A DNA stretch of 64,000 bases from an uncultured Collinsella sp. (GCA_900544845.1 UQWV01000002.1:33089-97088), one strand, 5' to 3'. Counted from the stretch's first letter, positions 43,382 to 52,245 are shown. Made by a program: numbers and translations. The notes: generated from the sequence alone by a model not told the origin.

Positions 43382-44221
43382 ATGGCGATCTATGTGACAT
43401 CTGATGCTCACGGGCACGTGCGTGCGCTTGACGAGGCCCTGTCTAAGATCTCGTTGACTTCCGACGACACGCTGTACGTGCTGGGCGACATGATCGATCG
43501 CGGGCCCGATCCGGTCGGCGTTATTAAGCTCGTGCGCTCGCTGCCCAACGCCCGCGTGCTCAAGGGTAATCACGAGCAGATCATGCTCGATGCCATCGTT
43601 GGCCAGGATCCGCTCGATGCCGAGACCTGGGATATCAACGGTGGCTGGACGACGCGCGAGCAGCTCAACGACATGGAATATGAGGCATACGAGGAACTCG
43701 TGCGATGGATGGCCGCGCTGCCGCTCTACGCGGTGGTCGAGACCGAGGAGCGCCCGTATCTGCTGGTACATGCTGGAATCGAGATGAAGGCGGCGCGCGC
43801 GTTTTTGCTTGAGCATGGCGTCGATTGTGCCGATGGCGTCGGAGCGGTGGATGCCGATCGCGAGCTGCTGCAGCAGATGCTCGCGGTGCAGTCGTCCGAT
43901 GACCTGCTATGGATTCGTCACGGCTATTGGGATGTGCCGACCGGGCTGCTTTCTGCCGAGGGCAAGGGCCCGGTCGTGGTGAGCGGCCACACGCCCACGG
44001 TATCGCTTGGGCGCTATTGCGAGGTCGGTGGTCTGGCGGGGCTCGATGAGGAATCGGGACGCGGGCAGATCGTGCGCTTGGGCGGCGAGGACACTGCCGG
44101 TGTGCCCGATCGCATCGACATCGACTGCGCCGCCGCCACCGGCTCCGAGTTCGGCCGCGTGGGCATCCTGCGCCTGGACGACGGGGCGGAGTTCTACGCG
44201 AACATCAACCCGGGCGAATAA
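43382..44221 (+). CDS. PrpA/ApaH-type metallophosphoesterase
   Basis: The 279-residue protein has the calcineurin-like metal motifs YVTSDAHGHVRALDEAL (D-x-H), LYVLGDMIDRGPDP (GDxxDRG) and LKGNHEQIML (GNHE), then a histidine in LLVHAGIEM and GHTP near the C-terminus. This is the set of bacterial protein Ser/Thr phosphatases and diadenosine tetraphosphatases; substrate cannot be chosen. GCAAGGAGAGG precedes the ATG. A diverged copy of the composite repeat begins eight bases after the stop codon. Confidence 0.9.
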   Translation: MAIYVTSDAHGHVRALDEALSKISLTSDDTLYVLGDMIDRGPDPVGVIKLVRSLPNARVLKGNHEQIMLDAIVGQDPLDAETWDINGGWTTREQLNDMEYEAYEELVRWMAALPLYAVVETEERPYLLVHAGIEMKAARAFLLEHGVDCADGVGAVDADRELLQQMLAVQSSDDLLWIRHGYWDVPTGLLSAEGKGPVVVSGHTPTVSLGRYCEVGGLAGLDEESGRGQIVRLGGEDTAGVPDRIDIDCAAATGSEFGRVGILRLDDGAEFYANINPGE

Positions 44222-44228
44222 CCTTGTT

Positions 44229-44390
44229 CCGCCGTTCTACCGAACGGCGGTCACGTTGACGCTGCGCAGCCCCGAAGCACCCCATCTTGTCGCTCAAACC
44301 GTCGCTCGCGTACAGAAGTACGCGTCGCTCCTCTTTCGCGCCAACCTGGGGCACTTCGAGGCTGCTCGCTGTCGATGCCAAAACATCGAC
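44229..44390 (+). repeat. Composite structured element, copy C, diverged (CAGAAG hairpin family)
   Basis: A 9-bp hairpin CCGCCGTTC-TACC-GAACGGCGG (44229-44250) is followed by TTGACGCTGC. A 19-bp imperfect stem near 44266-44284 pairs with 44346-44364. Inside is GCGTAC-AGAA-GTACGC (44308-44323), keeping the CAGAAG loop of copies A and B on a changed stem. The end has GCCAAAACATCGACGTT. Position just 3' of a plus-strand gene is as in the other copies. Confidence 0.55.
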
Positions 44391-44416
44391 GTTTCTTTTC
44401 TTCAAATTGATTCGAA

Positions 44417-45991
44417 TTAGACGCCGTACGGATTCCGGTCCCTCTCTATGCGTTGGCGGATGTGGGCGTACTCGATAATCAGTAGCACCAGGAGTAGGAC
44501 CATGATGGCTAGGTAGCTCACCACAGCGCCCATCAGACCCAGCAACTTAATCAGGATCACCGGCAGTACCACGCTCGCGGCAAAACAAATCAGGTAGATC
44601 TTGGTGACGTCTCCAGCGTGGCGCAGCACCGTGATAATGGCGTAGATAAAATCGATGGCCGCGGTTACGCCGCCGGCGACGACCATCAGCAGCGCCAATG
44701 TGCGGTAGCGCTCAAAGTTGAGGCCGTACATAAAGCTCATGAGGGGAATGCCGGGGCCTGCCATAAATGCGGCGCACACGCCGGTGATGACCACGATCAG
44801 CGCCATAACGGCAACAATAATCAGGTCAAAGCGACGACGCTTGCGAGGATTAGCCCAAATGCTCGACAAGCGCAGGAGCTGCGGTTTATAGACAAATCCA
44901 ATGCTCAACAGAATAGCCTGAGCTGGAAAAAAGAGGGCATTAAAGTACAGCTGGTATTTGTAGGCCAGTGTGCCTTCCATCACAAACTTGGGCATGCTCT
45001 CGATAAGGTTGAACAGGAATAGCGCGCCAAAGAGTGGAGCGCACTGGACAAACAGGTGGCCGACCTCGCGCAGGCTCACGCGGCGCGATTTTTCGGTCTC
45101 GAGCAGGGCAAGCGGCGCGGTGACCAGCACGAGCGAGGCGATCGCGGTGACGCCCATGGCCATGGCCGCGATGGGCATGCTGCGCGTGAGGAGCAGCGCC
45201 ACGCTGAAGACCGCGATGACGCCGACGGAGCGCAGCGTTTGGCTCATGCCAGCCAAGTAGAGCTTGTCGGCCTGCTGCAGGCGGCCTTCGTACACGTCGG
45301 CGACGCCGTCTATCACCTTATACAGGTAGACGCCCAGGCCGATCGTCGCCATCTGCGCGTCATAGCCGCGGGCGCTGCTGTACATGAGGCCGCAGCCTAG
45401 GGCGAGCGCTCCGCAAAGCCAGCGGTTGAGCTGGTAGGAGGCAAAGGACGTCGTTTCGTCGATGTCCGAGACCTGAAAATTGCGCACGCCATAGTTGCAC
45501 GCGATCATGATGAGCGTGCCGGTGACAAAGGCGATGGAGAATTTGCCTGCTTCTTCTGCTCCCACGAGCTGCGTAGACACGATGGTGAGCAGCGGAAACG
45601 CCAAGCCCCACACGGCGGTGCCGAGGGTGTTCCAAAGATAGTCGCGACTGGTGGCGTGCTCCTCGTATTCAGCCTCTTGCGTGGAGAAGCCGCCGCCGTA
45701 GACGGCGCCGAGCAGACGGTTCCACCAAGCGTTGACCATGCGGCGAACGGGGCCGGGCTCCCGATCGCGTTCGCGCCGACGACGTGTGGCTTGGCTGCTA
45801 TCGGGCCCGCCGGCGTTGCGCTGGCTCAGCTCCTGGATGCGAGCGAGCTCCTCGGCGGTGTGCGAGGCCGGGAACAGGCCGTTCTCGATGCGACCGCCCT
45901 GGCTGGGTGCCCCGCCCGATACGGTGGGGTCGGAGACGCCGTTGTGACGGGCGATGGCGCGGCGGATGCTATCGAGGGGCGTGATACTCAA
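44417..45991 (-). CDS. Polysaccharide flippase-like membrane protein (Wzx/MATE-type)
   Basis: The 524-residue protein has a soluble, low-complexity N-terminus of about 115 residues (with GGPDSSQATRRRRERDREPG) followed by roughly twelve to thirteen membrane helices, starting NTLGTAVWGLAFPLLTIVSTQLVGAEEAGKFSIAF, the typical beginning of polysaccharide biosynthesis flippases. It probably moves a lipid-linked sugar across the membrane, but no glycosyltransferase genes are adjacent, so the glycan is unknown. The start appears to be TTG at 45991 with AGGA seven bases upstream; an internal start after the low-complexity part is possible. Confidence 0.8.
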   Translation of the reverse strand: MSITPLDSIRRAIARHNGVSDPTVSGGAPSQGGRIENGLFPASHTAEELARIQELSQRNAGGPDSSQATRRRRERDREPGPVRRMVNAWWNRLLGAVYGGGFSTQEAEYEEHATSRDYLWNTLGTAVWGLAFPLLTIVSTQLVGAEEAGKFSIAFVTGTLIMIACNYGVRNFQVSDIDETTSFASYQLNRWLCGALALGCGLMYSSARGYDAQMATIGLGVYLYKVIDGVADVYEGRLQQADKLYLAGMSQTLRSVGVIAVFSVALLLTRSMPIAAMAMGVTAIASLVLVTAPLALLETEKSRRVSLREVGHLFVQCAPLFGALFLFNLIESMPKFVMEGTLAYKYQLYFNALFFPAQAILLSIGFVYKPQLLRLSSIWANPRKRRRFDLIIVAVMALIVVITGVCAAFMAGPGIPLMSFMYGLNFERYRTLALLMVVAGGVTAAIDFIYAIITVLRHAGDVTKIYLICFAASVVLPVILIKLLGLMGAVVSYLAIMVLLLVLLIIEYAHIRQRIERDRNPYGV

Positions 45992-46050
45992 AGCGGAGTC
46001 CTTTCTATTGCTGCGCTTTAGTATAGACGCGACGGTGTTCGCTCGTGTTT

Positions 46051-46067
46051 TTGAACGGATTGTTCAA
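46051..46067 (+). promoter_or_regulatory. Operator-like inverted repeat upstream of lactate permease
   Basis: TTGAAC-GGATT-GTTCAA, a 6-5-6 inverted repeat, lies 105 bp before the permease start. A regulator such as a GntR-type LldR or Rex-like protein is conceivable; none is encoded nearby. Confidence 0.35.
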
Positions 46068-46171
46068 TAATTTCGGCGGGCGGCTGTAATTTGTCGGTAA
46101 ACGTGCGGTATCCTGTTGAAGTTTTGTGACACCCCCGATGCCGCCCACGCGGTACCAAGGAGCTTCTACCT

Positions 46172-47743
46172 ATGGACGTCGCCGCATTCTTACTGGCTCT
46201 TGTGCCGATTATTTGGCTGGTCGTGATGCTGCTGTGCTTTAAATGGCCAGCTTGGAAGGCCGCTATCGGATCGTTTGTCCTTTCGTGCTTGCTTGCCTTC
46301 GCATGGTGGCACCTGCCGGCAGCTCAGATCGCGACCGCCTCGCTCGAAGGTTTTTTGATGGCTCTGTGGCCCATCGTCCTGGTGATCATCGCCGCGGTGT
46401 TCACGTATAACCTGTGCGTTCGTACGGGCGCCATGGACGTGATCGGCAGCATGATCACCTCCATCAGCAGCGACCGCCGTCTGCTGGCGCTGCTCGTGGC
46501 TTGGTGCTTCGGTGGCTTTATGGAGGGCATGGCCGGCTTCGGTACCGCTGTCGCCATTCCCGCCGGCATGCTCGCGGGCCTGGGCTTTGAGGCCGTGCCT
46601 GCCGTGCTCATCTGCCTGCTGGCCAACGGCGTGCCCACGCCCTACGGCTCCATCGGCATCCCCACGGTGTCCGTTGCCGACCTGGTGGGTTTGGATTCCC
46701 TTCACCTAGCGACCGTTCAGCTGGTGCAGCTCGCACCGTTCTTTGTGGTGATGCCGCTATTTATTGTGCTGGTTGCGGGCCGTGTTGCCGATGACCAGGG
46801 CAATGCCGCGAGTGTGGGCGAGCGTCTGCACGGTGTTGCCGGCGTGGCGTTGCTCTCCGGCGTGTCGTTTGTCGGCGCGGCTCTGGTCGTTGCCATGTTT
46901 GTGGGCCCCGAGCTGGCCGTGGTCGTAGGATCCATCGTTTCGCTCGCGCTGACAGCTGCGCTTGCCATGCGTGCCGAGAAGTCGGGGCATCTGGACGCAC
47001 GCTTCCATATGAATATCGAGGCCGGCGAACAGCTCACCGTTAAATCGGCGCTTTCGGCCTGGTCGTGCTTCATTCTGATTTTTGTACTGCTGCTGGGTAC
47101 GTCCAACCTGGTGCCCGCCGTGCATGCCGCGCTTGCGCCCTTTGCAAGCCACGTGCAGGTGTATTGCGGCGAGAACCCCGGTACGCTTACGTTTTCGTGG
47201 AGTAACACGCCGGGTGTTTGGATCTTCCTGGCCGCGTTTGTCGGCGGTGCCATTCAGGGCGCTTCGCCGCGCATGATGGGCGAGGTGCTGGTCGCGACTG
47301 TGAAGCAGATGACGCCGACGGTGATCACGATGCTTTCGGTACTGGGCTGCGCCAAGGTGATGGGCTATGCCGGCATGATTTCGTCGATCAGTGCGTTTTG
47401 CATTGCGGTCGCCGGCGGTCTCTACCCGATTCTGGCTCCGTGGATCGGCGCAGTCGGTGCGTTCGTGACCGGCTCGGGCACGTCCTCGGGCATGCTGTTT
47501 GGTCCCATTCAGAGCCAGGCCGCCACTGCGCTGGGTGTGAGCGACTACTGGATGGTCGCATTGAACGCCCTGGGCGTCGCCGCTGGTAAGATGATCTCGC
47601 CGCAGACCCTCGCCATTGGTCTTGCCGCCGTGCACGTGCGCGGTAAGGATGCCGAACTCCTGGGCGCGGTGCTGCCCTACGCTGCCGGCATGCTGGTCCT
47701 GATGAGCGCCATAGCCATGCTCGGCCAAAACCTGCCGCTGTAG
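46172..47743 (+). CDS. lctP: L-lactate permease
   Basis: This 523-residue permease of the LctP/LldP family should bring lactate (or glycolate) in with protons. It has about 13 membrane helices and the family segments FGGFMEGMAGFGTAVAIPAGML, LLANGVPTPYGSIGIPT, SWSNTPGVWIFLAAFVGG, GSGTSSGMLFGPIQ and KMISPQTLAIGLAA. AAGGAG stands nine bases before the ATG. pckA follows on the same strand about 280 bp away, so the pair may allow growth on lactate, although no lactate dehydrogenase lies in the window. A palindrome repeat ends the gene. Confidence 0.93.
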   Translation: MDVAAFLLALVPIIWLVVMLLCFKWPAWKAAIGSFVLSCLLAFAWWHLPAAQIATASLEGFLMALWPIVLVIIAAVFTYNLCVRTGAMDVIGSMITSISSDRRLLALLVAWCFGGFMEGMAGFGTAVAIPAGMLAGLGFEAVPAVLICLLANGVPTPYGSIGIPTVSVADLVGLDSLHLATVQLVQLAPFFVVMPLFIVLVAGRVADDQGNAASVGERLHGVAGVALLSGVSFVGAALVVAMFVGPELAVVVGSIVSLALTAALAMRAEKSGHLDARFHMNIEAGEQLTVKSALSAWSCFILIFVLLLGTSNLVPAVHAALAPFASHVQVYCGENPGTLTFSWSNTPGVWIFLAAFVGGAIQGASPRMMGEVLVATVKQMTPTVITMLSVLGCAKVMGYAGMISSISAFCIAVAGGLYPILAPWIGAVGAFVTGSGTSSGMLFGPIQSQAATALGVSDYWMVALNALGVAAGKMISPQTLAIGLAAVHVRGKDAELLGAVLPYAAGMLVLMSAIAMLGQNLPL

Positions 47744-47744
47744 T

Positions 47745-47800
47745 CGGCACTTAGGGACGTTCCTTATGTGCCGGCACTTTGGGAACGTCCCTAAGTGCCG
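47745..47800. terminator. Perfect 19-bp palindrome of the GCCGGCAC/GGGACGTTCC family
   Basis: CGGCACTTAGGGACGTTCC (47745-47763) pairs perfectly with 47782-47800. GTGCCGGCAC also sits in the loop. Degenerate units with TCCCAATGACTAGGC continue to about 47885. Related units occur at 60493 and 24176. Confidence 0.75.
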
Positions 47801-48021
47801 GCATCCGGGGGCGCTCCTTGAATGTTGCCTGTTCAAGAGTGTTCCCAATGACTAGGCGTTTAAAAACGTCCCCAATGACTAGGCCGCTTGCCTGCGATTT
47901 TTGACCGTTGGGCGGGCTTGCCGCCCTTGCCGCAAAAACGTTTTTGCATATCGGGTACAACGGGCTTTACGTGAGTAAAGTGCGCGTCGCGTCAACGTGT
48001 CGCGTTTTTAAAGGAGGCCCC

Positions 48022-49692
48022 ATGCCTGGTGTTACCCCTGCAGAAGTTCTGTCCAACTTTGGTATTACGCTCGTTGAAGATCCCGCCGAGAATCAACCCC
48101 GTCTGCTGGTGGACCTGCCGGCGGCAGAGCTTGTCGAGCACGCTATTCGTCGCAAAGAGGGCCGTATGGCTTCTAATGGCGCGCTCGTGATCGAGACGGG
48201 GGAGCGCACTGGTCGTTCGCCCAACGATCGTTTTATCGTTGACACCCCCGATGTTCACGACAAGATCGCCTGGGGTGCGGTCAACCGCCCACTGTCCGTC
48301 GAGAGCTATGAGGCCATCAAGGCCGGCATCGTCGACTATCTCAACGAGCGCGACGTGTTCGTCACGCGCGGCATGGCGGGCGCTGACCGCAACCACACGC
48401 GTCGCCTGCTTGTTGCCTGCGAGCGTGCCAGCCAGGCACTCTTCATTAAGCAAATGCTCGCCCGTCCGCTCGCCCGCGAAATCGCGCGCACCGGCGAGCC
48501 CGACTTCTGCGTGCTCGCAGCGCCCGGTTACCAGTGCGATCCTGCCATCAAGGGCCTCAACTCCAGCGCCGCCGTGGTCATCAACTTCCAGGAGCGCGTG
48601 ATTCTGGTCGCCGGCACCGGCTACTCCGGCGAGATTAAAAAGTCGATCTTTAGCGTCATGAACTATCTGCTGCCCGTCGAGGACGACGTGCTGCCCATGC
48701 ATTGCTCGGCCAGCATGGATCCCGTCACGCACGAGACCGCCGTGTTCTTTGGCCTGTCCGGCACCGGCAAGACCACGCTTTCGGCCAATCCCACGCGCCT
48801 GCTGATCGGCGACGACGAGCACGGTTGGTCCGACATGGGCATCTTCAACATCGAGGGCGGCTGCTACGCCAAATGCGAGGGCCTGGACGCCTTCCACGAG
48901 CCCGAGATCTTCAACGCCGTCCGTTTTGGCGCCATTTGCGAAAACGTGGTGCTCGACGAGAACCGCAAGCCCAACTACGACGACATCTCGATCACGCACA
49001 ACACGCGCGTGGCCTATCCCGTGGAGCACATTCCTAACGCGTGGACTAAGGGCATGGGCACCACTCCGAGTGTCGTGCTGTTCCTGACTTGCGACGCTTT
49101 TGGCGTGCTGCCGCCCATCTCGCGCCTGACGGCCGACGCCGCCATGTACCACTTTGTGACGGGCTTTACGGCTAAGATTCCCGGCACCGAGGTCGGCGTC
49201 ACCGAGCCCACGCCCACGTTCTCTTCGCTGTTCGGCGAGCCGTTTATGCCGCTCGACCCCATGGTTTACGCCAAGATGCTTGGCGAGCGCATTGCCGACG
49301 GCCGCACGCGCGTGTACCTGGTCAACACCGGCTGGATCGGCGGCGGCTACGGCGTGGGTCATCGCATCGAGCTGGCCTACACGCGCTCGCTGGTCGCGCG
49401 CGCCCTCGACGGCACCATTGAGGACAGCGAGTTCGTGCACGACGACATCTTTAACGTCGACATTCCCACGACGTGCCACGGCGTGCCCGATGGCATCCTG
49501 GTGCCGCGCCAATACTGGCAGAACACCGCGCGCTACGACGAGGCCGCGCACAACCTGGCGGTGATGTTCGAGGAGAACTTCGAGAAGAAGTACTCGCACC
49601 TGCCCGAGTCCGTCAAAGCCGCCGGCCCGCACGCCCAGGTGTCCGCCGAGGCCCGTCATCGCGGCCGCGGCCTGCTGGGACTCCGCCACTAG
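48022..49692 (+). CDS. pckA: Phosphoenolpyruvate carboxykinase (ATP)
   Basis: PckA interconverts oxaloacetate plus ATP with PEP, CO2 and ADP; in anaerobes it may run toward oxaloacetate. The 556-residue protein has the nucleotide loop GLSGTGKTTLS (about residues 244-254), the metal-binding LLIGDDEHGWSD, RSPNDRFIV, the substrate arginine region, and NTGWIGGGYGVGHRIEL near the C-terminus, as in ATP-type enzymes. Length is slightly above the common 525-540 because of the C-terminal AAGPHAQVSAEARHRGRGLLGLRH. AAAGGAGG stands close to ATG 48022, which is preferred to upstream in-frame starts. A hairpin repeat ends the gene. Confidence 0.96.
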   Translation: MPGVTPAEVLSNFGITLVEDPAENQPRLLVDLPAAELVEHAIRRKEGRMASNGALVIETGERTGRSPNDRFIVDTPDVHDKIAWGAVNRPLSVESYEAIKAGIVDYLNERDVFVTRGMAGADRNHTRRLLVACERASQALFIKQMLARPLAREIARTGEPDFCVLAAPGYQCDPAIKGLNSSAAVVINFQERVILVAGTGYSGEIKKSIFSVMNYLLPVEDDVLPMHCSASMDPVTHETAVFFGLSGTGKTTLSANPTRLLIGDDEHGWSDMGIFNIEGGCYAKCEGLDAFHEPEIFNAVRFGAICENVVLDENRKPNYDDISITHNTRVAYPVEHIPNAWTKGMGTTPSVVLFLTCDAFGVLPPISRLTADAAMYHFVTGFTAKIPGTEVGVTEPTPTFSSLFGEPFMPLDPMVYAKMLGERIADGRTRVYLVNTGWIGGGYGVGHRIELAYTRSLVARALDGTIEDSEFVHDDIFNVDIPTTCHGVPDGILVPRQYWQNTARYDEAAHNLAVMFEENFEKKYSHLPESVKAAGPHAQVSAEARHRGRGLLGLRH

Positions 49693-49711
49693 CTTCGCCG
49701 TGAGTCCATAT

Positions 49712-49744
49712 CCACCACAAAGGGGACAGGCACCTTTGTGGTGG
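49712..49744. repeat. CCACCACAAAGG palindrome, copy 2 (opposite orientation)
   Basis: CCACCACAAAGG (49712-49723) pairs with CCTTTGTGGTGG (49733-49744), then TTTT. The loop GGGACAGGCA is the complement of the TGCCTGTCCC loop in other copies, so this one is inverted. Confidence 0.85.
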
Positions 49745-49746
49745 TT

Positions 49747-49775
49747 TTGCTCACGTGGATGACTCGGGTTACAAT
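49747..49775 (+). promoter_or_regulatory. Promoter of the B3/4 gene
   Basis: TTGCTC (49747-49752), 17 bp, then TACAAT (49770-49775). A GTCCCC/GGGGAC hairpin follows in the leader at about 49791-49812. Confidence 0.5.
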
Positions 49776-49917
49776 ACGCCTGACATATCGTCCCCTTCTC
49801 CGGATGGGGACAGCGTAAGCGTTCTTGTGACGGCACCGTAGGACTTTGAAGGTGGTCGTTGTAAGGGCGCTTTTTGTTTAGGCGCTCGCGTTGGCGCGAA
49901 TCGTGAAGGGAGCATGT

Positions 49918-50637
49918 GTGAAGAGCTTTATTGCCGAGGATTCATTTTGGGAGCTGTTTCCGCAGGCAGCGGTCGGTGTTGTAGTCGTTGAGGGCATGAA
50001 ACCCGCGGCGCAGATTCCTCAAGAGGACGTGGACGCGATTGCGGCGCTGCTCGATCGCGCCAATATCGACGCGGAGCGTCATCTGACCAGCGACACTATC
50101 AGCGAGAACGCACCGGTCAAGGCATGGCGCGAGGCGTATCGTCTGTTCAAGACTAAGAAGGGTGCGCGTTGTTCGATTGAGAACCTGCTTAAGCGCGTGC
50201 TCAAGGGCAAGCCGGTCGGTCATATCACGCCGGCGGTGGATATTTACAACACGGTGTCGCTGACCTACGCGCTGCCCGTGGGAGGCGAGGATCTGCATGC
50301 GATCGAGGGAGACCTTCGCCTGAAGGTGACCGACGGTGGCGACGCGTTCTTGCCGCTTGGCGAGGAGGCGGACGATCCGACGCTGCCCTGCGAGCTGGCC
50401 TATATCGATGATGCGGGCGCCGTGTGCCGCTGCTGGAACTGGCGCGACGGCGTTCGAACGGCTCTGTCCGATGATTCGGCCGATGCGTTCCTGGCGATTG
50501 AGTGCGTGAAGCCCGAGCGAATGAAGGACTGCCAGGCCGCGATCGATCGCCTCGCTGAGTTGCTCGAGCGTTATCTGGGAGCGACGGTTGTCGTTAAGAC
50601 GCTTGTGACTCGCGACAATCCCTGCGTGGAGCTGTAG
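49918..50637 (+). CDS. B3/4 domain protein (PheT-like fold)
   Basis: The 239-residue protein consists of a B3/4 domain, otherwise found in the beta subunit of phenylalanyl-tRNA synthetase. Typical runs are VKAWREAYRLFKTKKGARCSIENLLKRVLKGKPVGHITPAVDIYNTVSLTYALPVGGEDLHAIEGDLRLKVTDGGDAFLPLGE. Stand-alone members have been suggested to edit mischarged tRNA, but evidence is thin. GTG 49918 is chosen as start: AAGGGAG lies five bases upstream and the preceding frame has no RBS. A hairpin repeat follows the stop. Confidence 0.88.
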   Translation: MKSFIAEDSFWELFPQAAVGVVVVEGMKPAAQIPQEDVDAIAALLDRANIDAERHLTSDTISENAPVKAWREAYRLFKTKKGARCSIENLLKRVLKGKPVGHITPAVDIYNTVSLTYALPVGGEDLHAIEGDLRLKVTDGGDAFLPLGEEADDPTLPCELAYIDDAGAVCRCWNWRDGVRTALSDDSADAFLAIECVKPERMKDCQAAIDRLAELLERYLGATVVVKTLVTRDNPCVEL

Positions 50638-50665
50638 CGAAGTCTGCGGATCAAACTCGACGGTC

Positions 50666-50706
50666 AAAACCACCACAATGGTGCCTGTCCCCTTTGTGGT
50701 GGTTTT
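50666..50706 (+). repeat. CCACCACAAAGG palindrome, copy 3
   Basis: AAAACCACCACAA (50666-50678) pairs with TTGTGGTGGTTTT (50694-50706), with a TGCCTGTCCCC loop. The T-run makes it an intrinsic terminator for the B3/4 gene. Confidence 0.85.
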
Positions 50707-50810
50707 TATGTTGATGGGTTAACAAATAGGGTGCGCAGGGCTGGCGGCCGATAAGTACGGTTAAGATGTTTACCCGTTAGCATTATGCAAGCGAAAGGCG
50801 GTCGTCTCCC

Positions 50811-51260
50811 ATGCAGCAGAACGACGAGACACGTTTCGAGGACTTTGTCGGACTGATCAGCGGGCTCTACAAGGAGATCCAGCGCATTAAGACATCCGAG
50901 GGCGCAAGGCTGGGCCTCAAGGGCTCCGACGTTATGTGCCTGTACTATCTTGAGCGCAGCAAGGACGGCCTGACTGGCGCCGACCTCGCTCGCATGGCAG
51001 GCGTGACCCGCGCCGCCGTCTCGCGCACGCTCGCGCATCTGGAGGAGGGCGGCTACGTCGAGGTCGATGATTCGGGCGATGCCGCCGTTAAGTATCGTGC
51101 TCCGGTGCGCCTGACCGCTCTGGGCGGCGAGAGTATGAGCGAGGCGGACCGCATCATTCGCGAGGTGCTCGATACCACCGGTAAGGCTATGGGTGTGGAG
51201 CAGCGCGAGCAGATGTATGCGTCGCTACGCACGATTCTCAACACCCTGCGCGAGATCTAA
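50811..51260 (+). CDS. MarR-family transcriptional regulator
   Basis: The 149-residue protein is a winged-helix dimer regulator. The DNA-binding part is GLTGADLARMAGVTRAAVSRTLAHLEEGGYVEVDDSGDAAVKYRAPVRLT, and the flanking helices (FEDFVGLISGLYKEIQRIK and the C-terminal EADRIIREVLDTTGKAMGVEQREQMYASL) form the dimer interface. Its ligand is unknown. GAAAGGCGG stands before the ATG. It is followed on the same strand by a DegV gene 118 bp on and may control it; MarR-type regulators of fatty-acid genes (FabT) are known, so this pairing is suggestive. Confidence 0.9.
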   Translation: MQQNDETRFEDFVGLISGLYKEIQRIKTSEGARLGLKGSDVMCLYYLERSKDGLTGADLARMAGVTRAAVSRTLAHLEEGGYVEVDDSGDAAVKYRAPVRLTALGGESMSEADRIIREVLDTTGKAMGVEQREQMYASLRTILNTLREI

Positions 51261-51378
51261 GGCCGCCAAGGCATTTGCTTCCAATTAACAACTGCATAGT
51301 CCCGTTTGAGCGCGTATGCCGTGCCGGGGCTTGCTGTCAAAATTCCCTGCGCGGGACCTGCGCAAGAAAGGATTCGCT

Positions 51379-52233
51379 ATGTCCGTCCGTATTATTACCG
51401 ATTCCGCAAGCGATATGTCACCGGCCGAGCACCCAGCATTGGCCGTTTTGCCACTGTCCGTCACCTTTGGCACCGATGTGTACATGGATGGCGTCGACAT
51501 CGATCACCAGCGCTTTTACGAGATGCTCGTGGAGCGCGATGAGCTGCCTAAGACCGGCCAGGTCAACCCGTACGCGTTTTCGCAGGCTATTGCCGAGGTG
51601 CGTGAGGCCGGCGATGAGGCAGTGATTATTACCGTGGGCGCTAAGCTTTCGGGTACCAACCAAAGTGCCCGCACCGCACTTGCCGAGGCGCCGGGCGGCG
51701 ATGTGTATGTGGTGGATAGCAATAACGTTACCCTGGGCGAGCGCGTGCTGGTTGAGTACGCGCTGCGTTTGGTGGACGAGGGCCAGGGCGCGGCTCAGAT
51801 CGCGGCGGCTGTCGAGGCCGTGCGCGACCGTGTAGTCGTCATCGGCCTGCTCGAGACGCTTGAGTACCTCGTTCGCGGCGGTCGCCTGTCTGCTGCGGCT
51901 GGTGCTGTGGGCACGTTGCTCAATGTGAAGCCCGTTGTGGCAGCGGAGGACGGTCTGATCGTGCAGCTGGGCAAGGCTCGTGGCTCCAAGAACGGCCGGA
52001 ACCTGCTCAACCAGAAGGTCGAAAAGGCAGGCGGCATCGACTTTTCCATGCCGCTGGCGCTCGGCTATACGGGCCTTTCGGATGCGGTGCTCAAGAAGTA
52101 TATCGAGGACAGTGCGGCACTGTGGGCTGGTCACACCGAGGGCGAACTGCCCGTTCACACCATTGGTGCCACCATCGGCACCCACGTAGGCCCCGGCGCC
52201 GTAGCCGTAGCCTTCTTCCAGCCCGCCAACTAA
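51379..52233 (+). CDS. DegV/FakB family fatty-acid-binding protein
   Basis: The third DegV protein (284 residues) starts SVRIITDSASDMSPAEHPALAVLPLSVTFG and has LPKTGQVNPYAFSQA, GAKLSGTNQSARTAL, the RGGRLSAAAGAVGTLLNVKPVV core and HTIGATIGTHVGPGAVAVAFF at the end, all family hallmarks. It should bind a fatty acid for the FakA kinase, which is not encoded in the window. AAGAAAGGATT precedes ATG 51379; the longer upstream frame has no RBS. The MarR-type gene directly upstream could be its regulator. Confidence 0.95.
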   Translation: MSVRIITDSASDMSPAEHPALAVLPLSVTFGTDVYMDGVDIDHQRFYEMLVERDELPKTGQVNPYAFSQAIAEVREAGDEAVIITVGAKLSGTNQSARTALAEAPGGDVYVVDSNNVTLGERVLVEYALRLVDEGQGAAQIAAAVEAVRDRVVVIGLLETLEYLVRGGRLSAAAGAVGTLLNVKPVVAAEDGLIVQLGKARGSKNGRNLLNQKVEKAGGIDFSMPLALGYTGLSDAVLKKYIEDSAALWAGHTEGELPVHTIGATIGTHVGPGAVAVAFFQPAN

Positions 52234-52245
52234 CCGACCTGCCAT

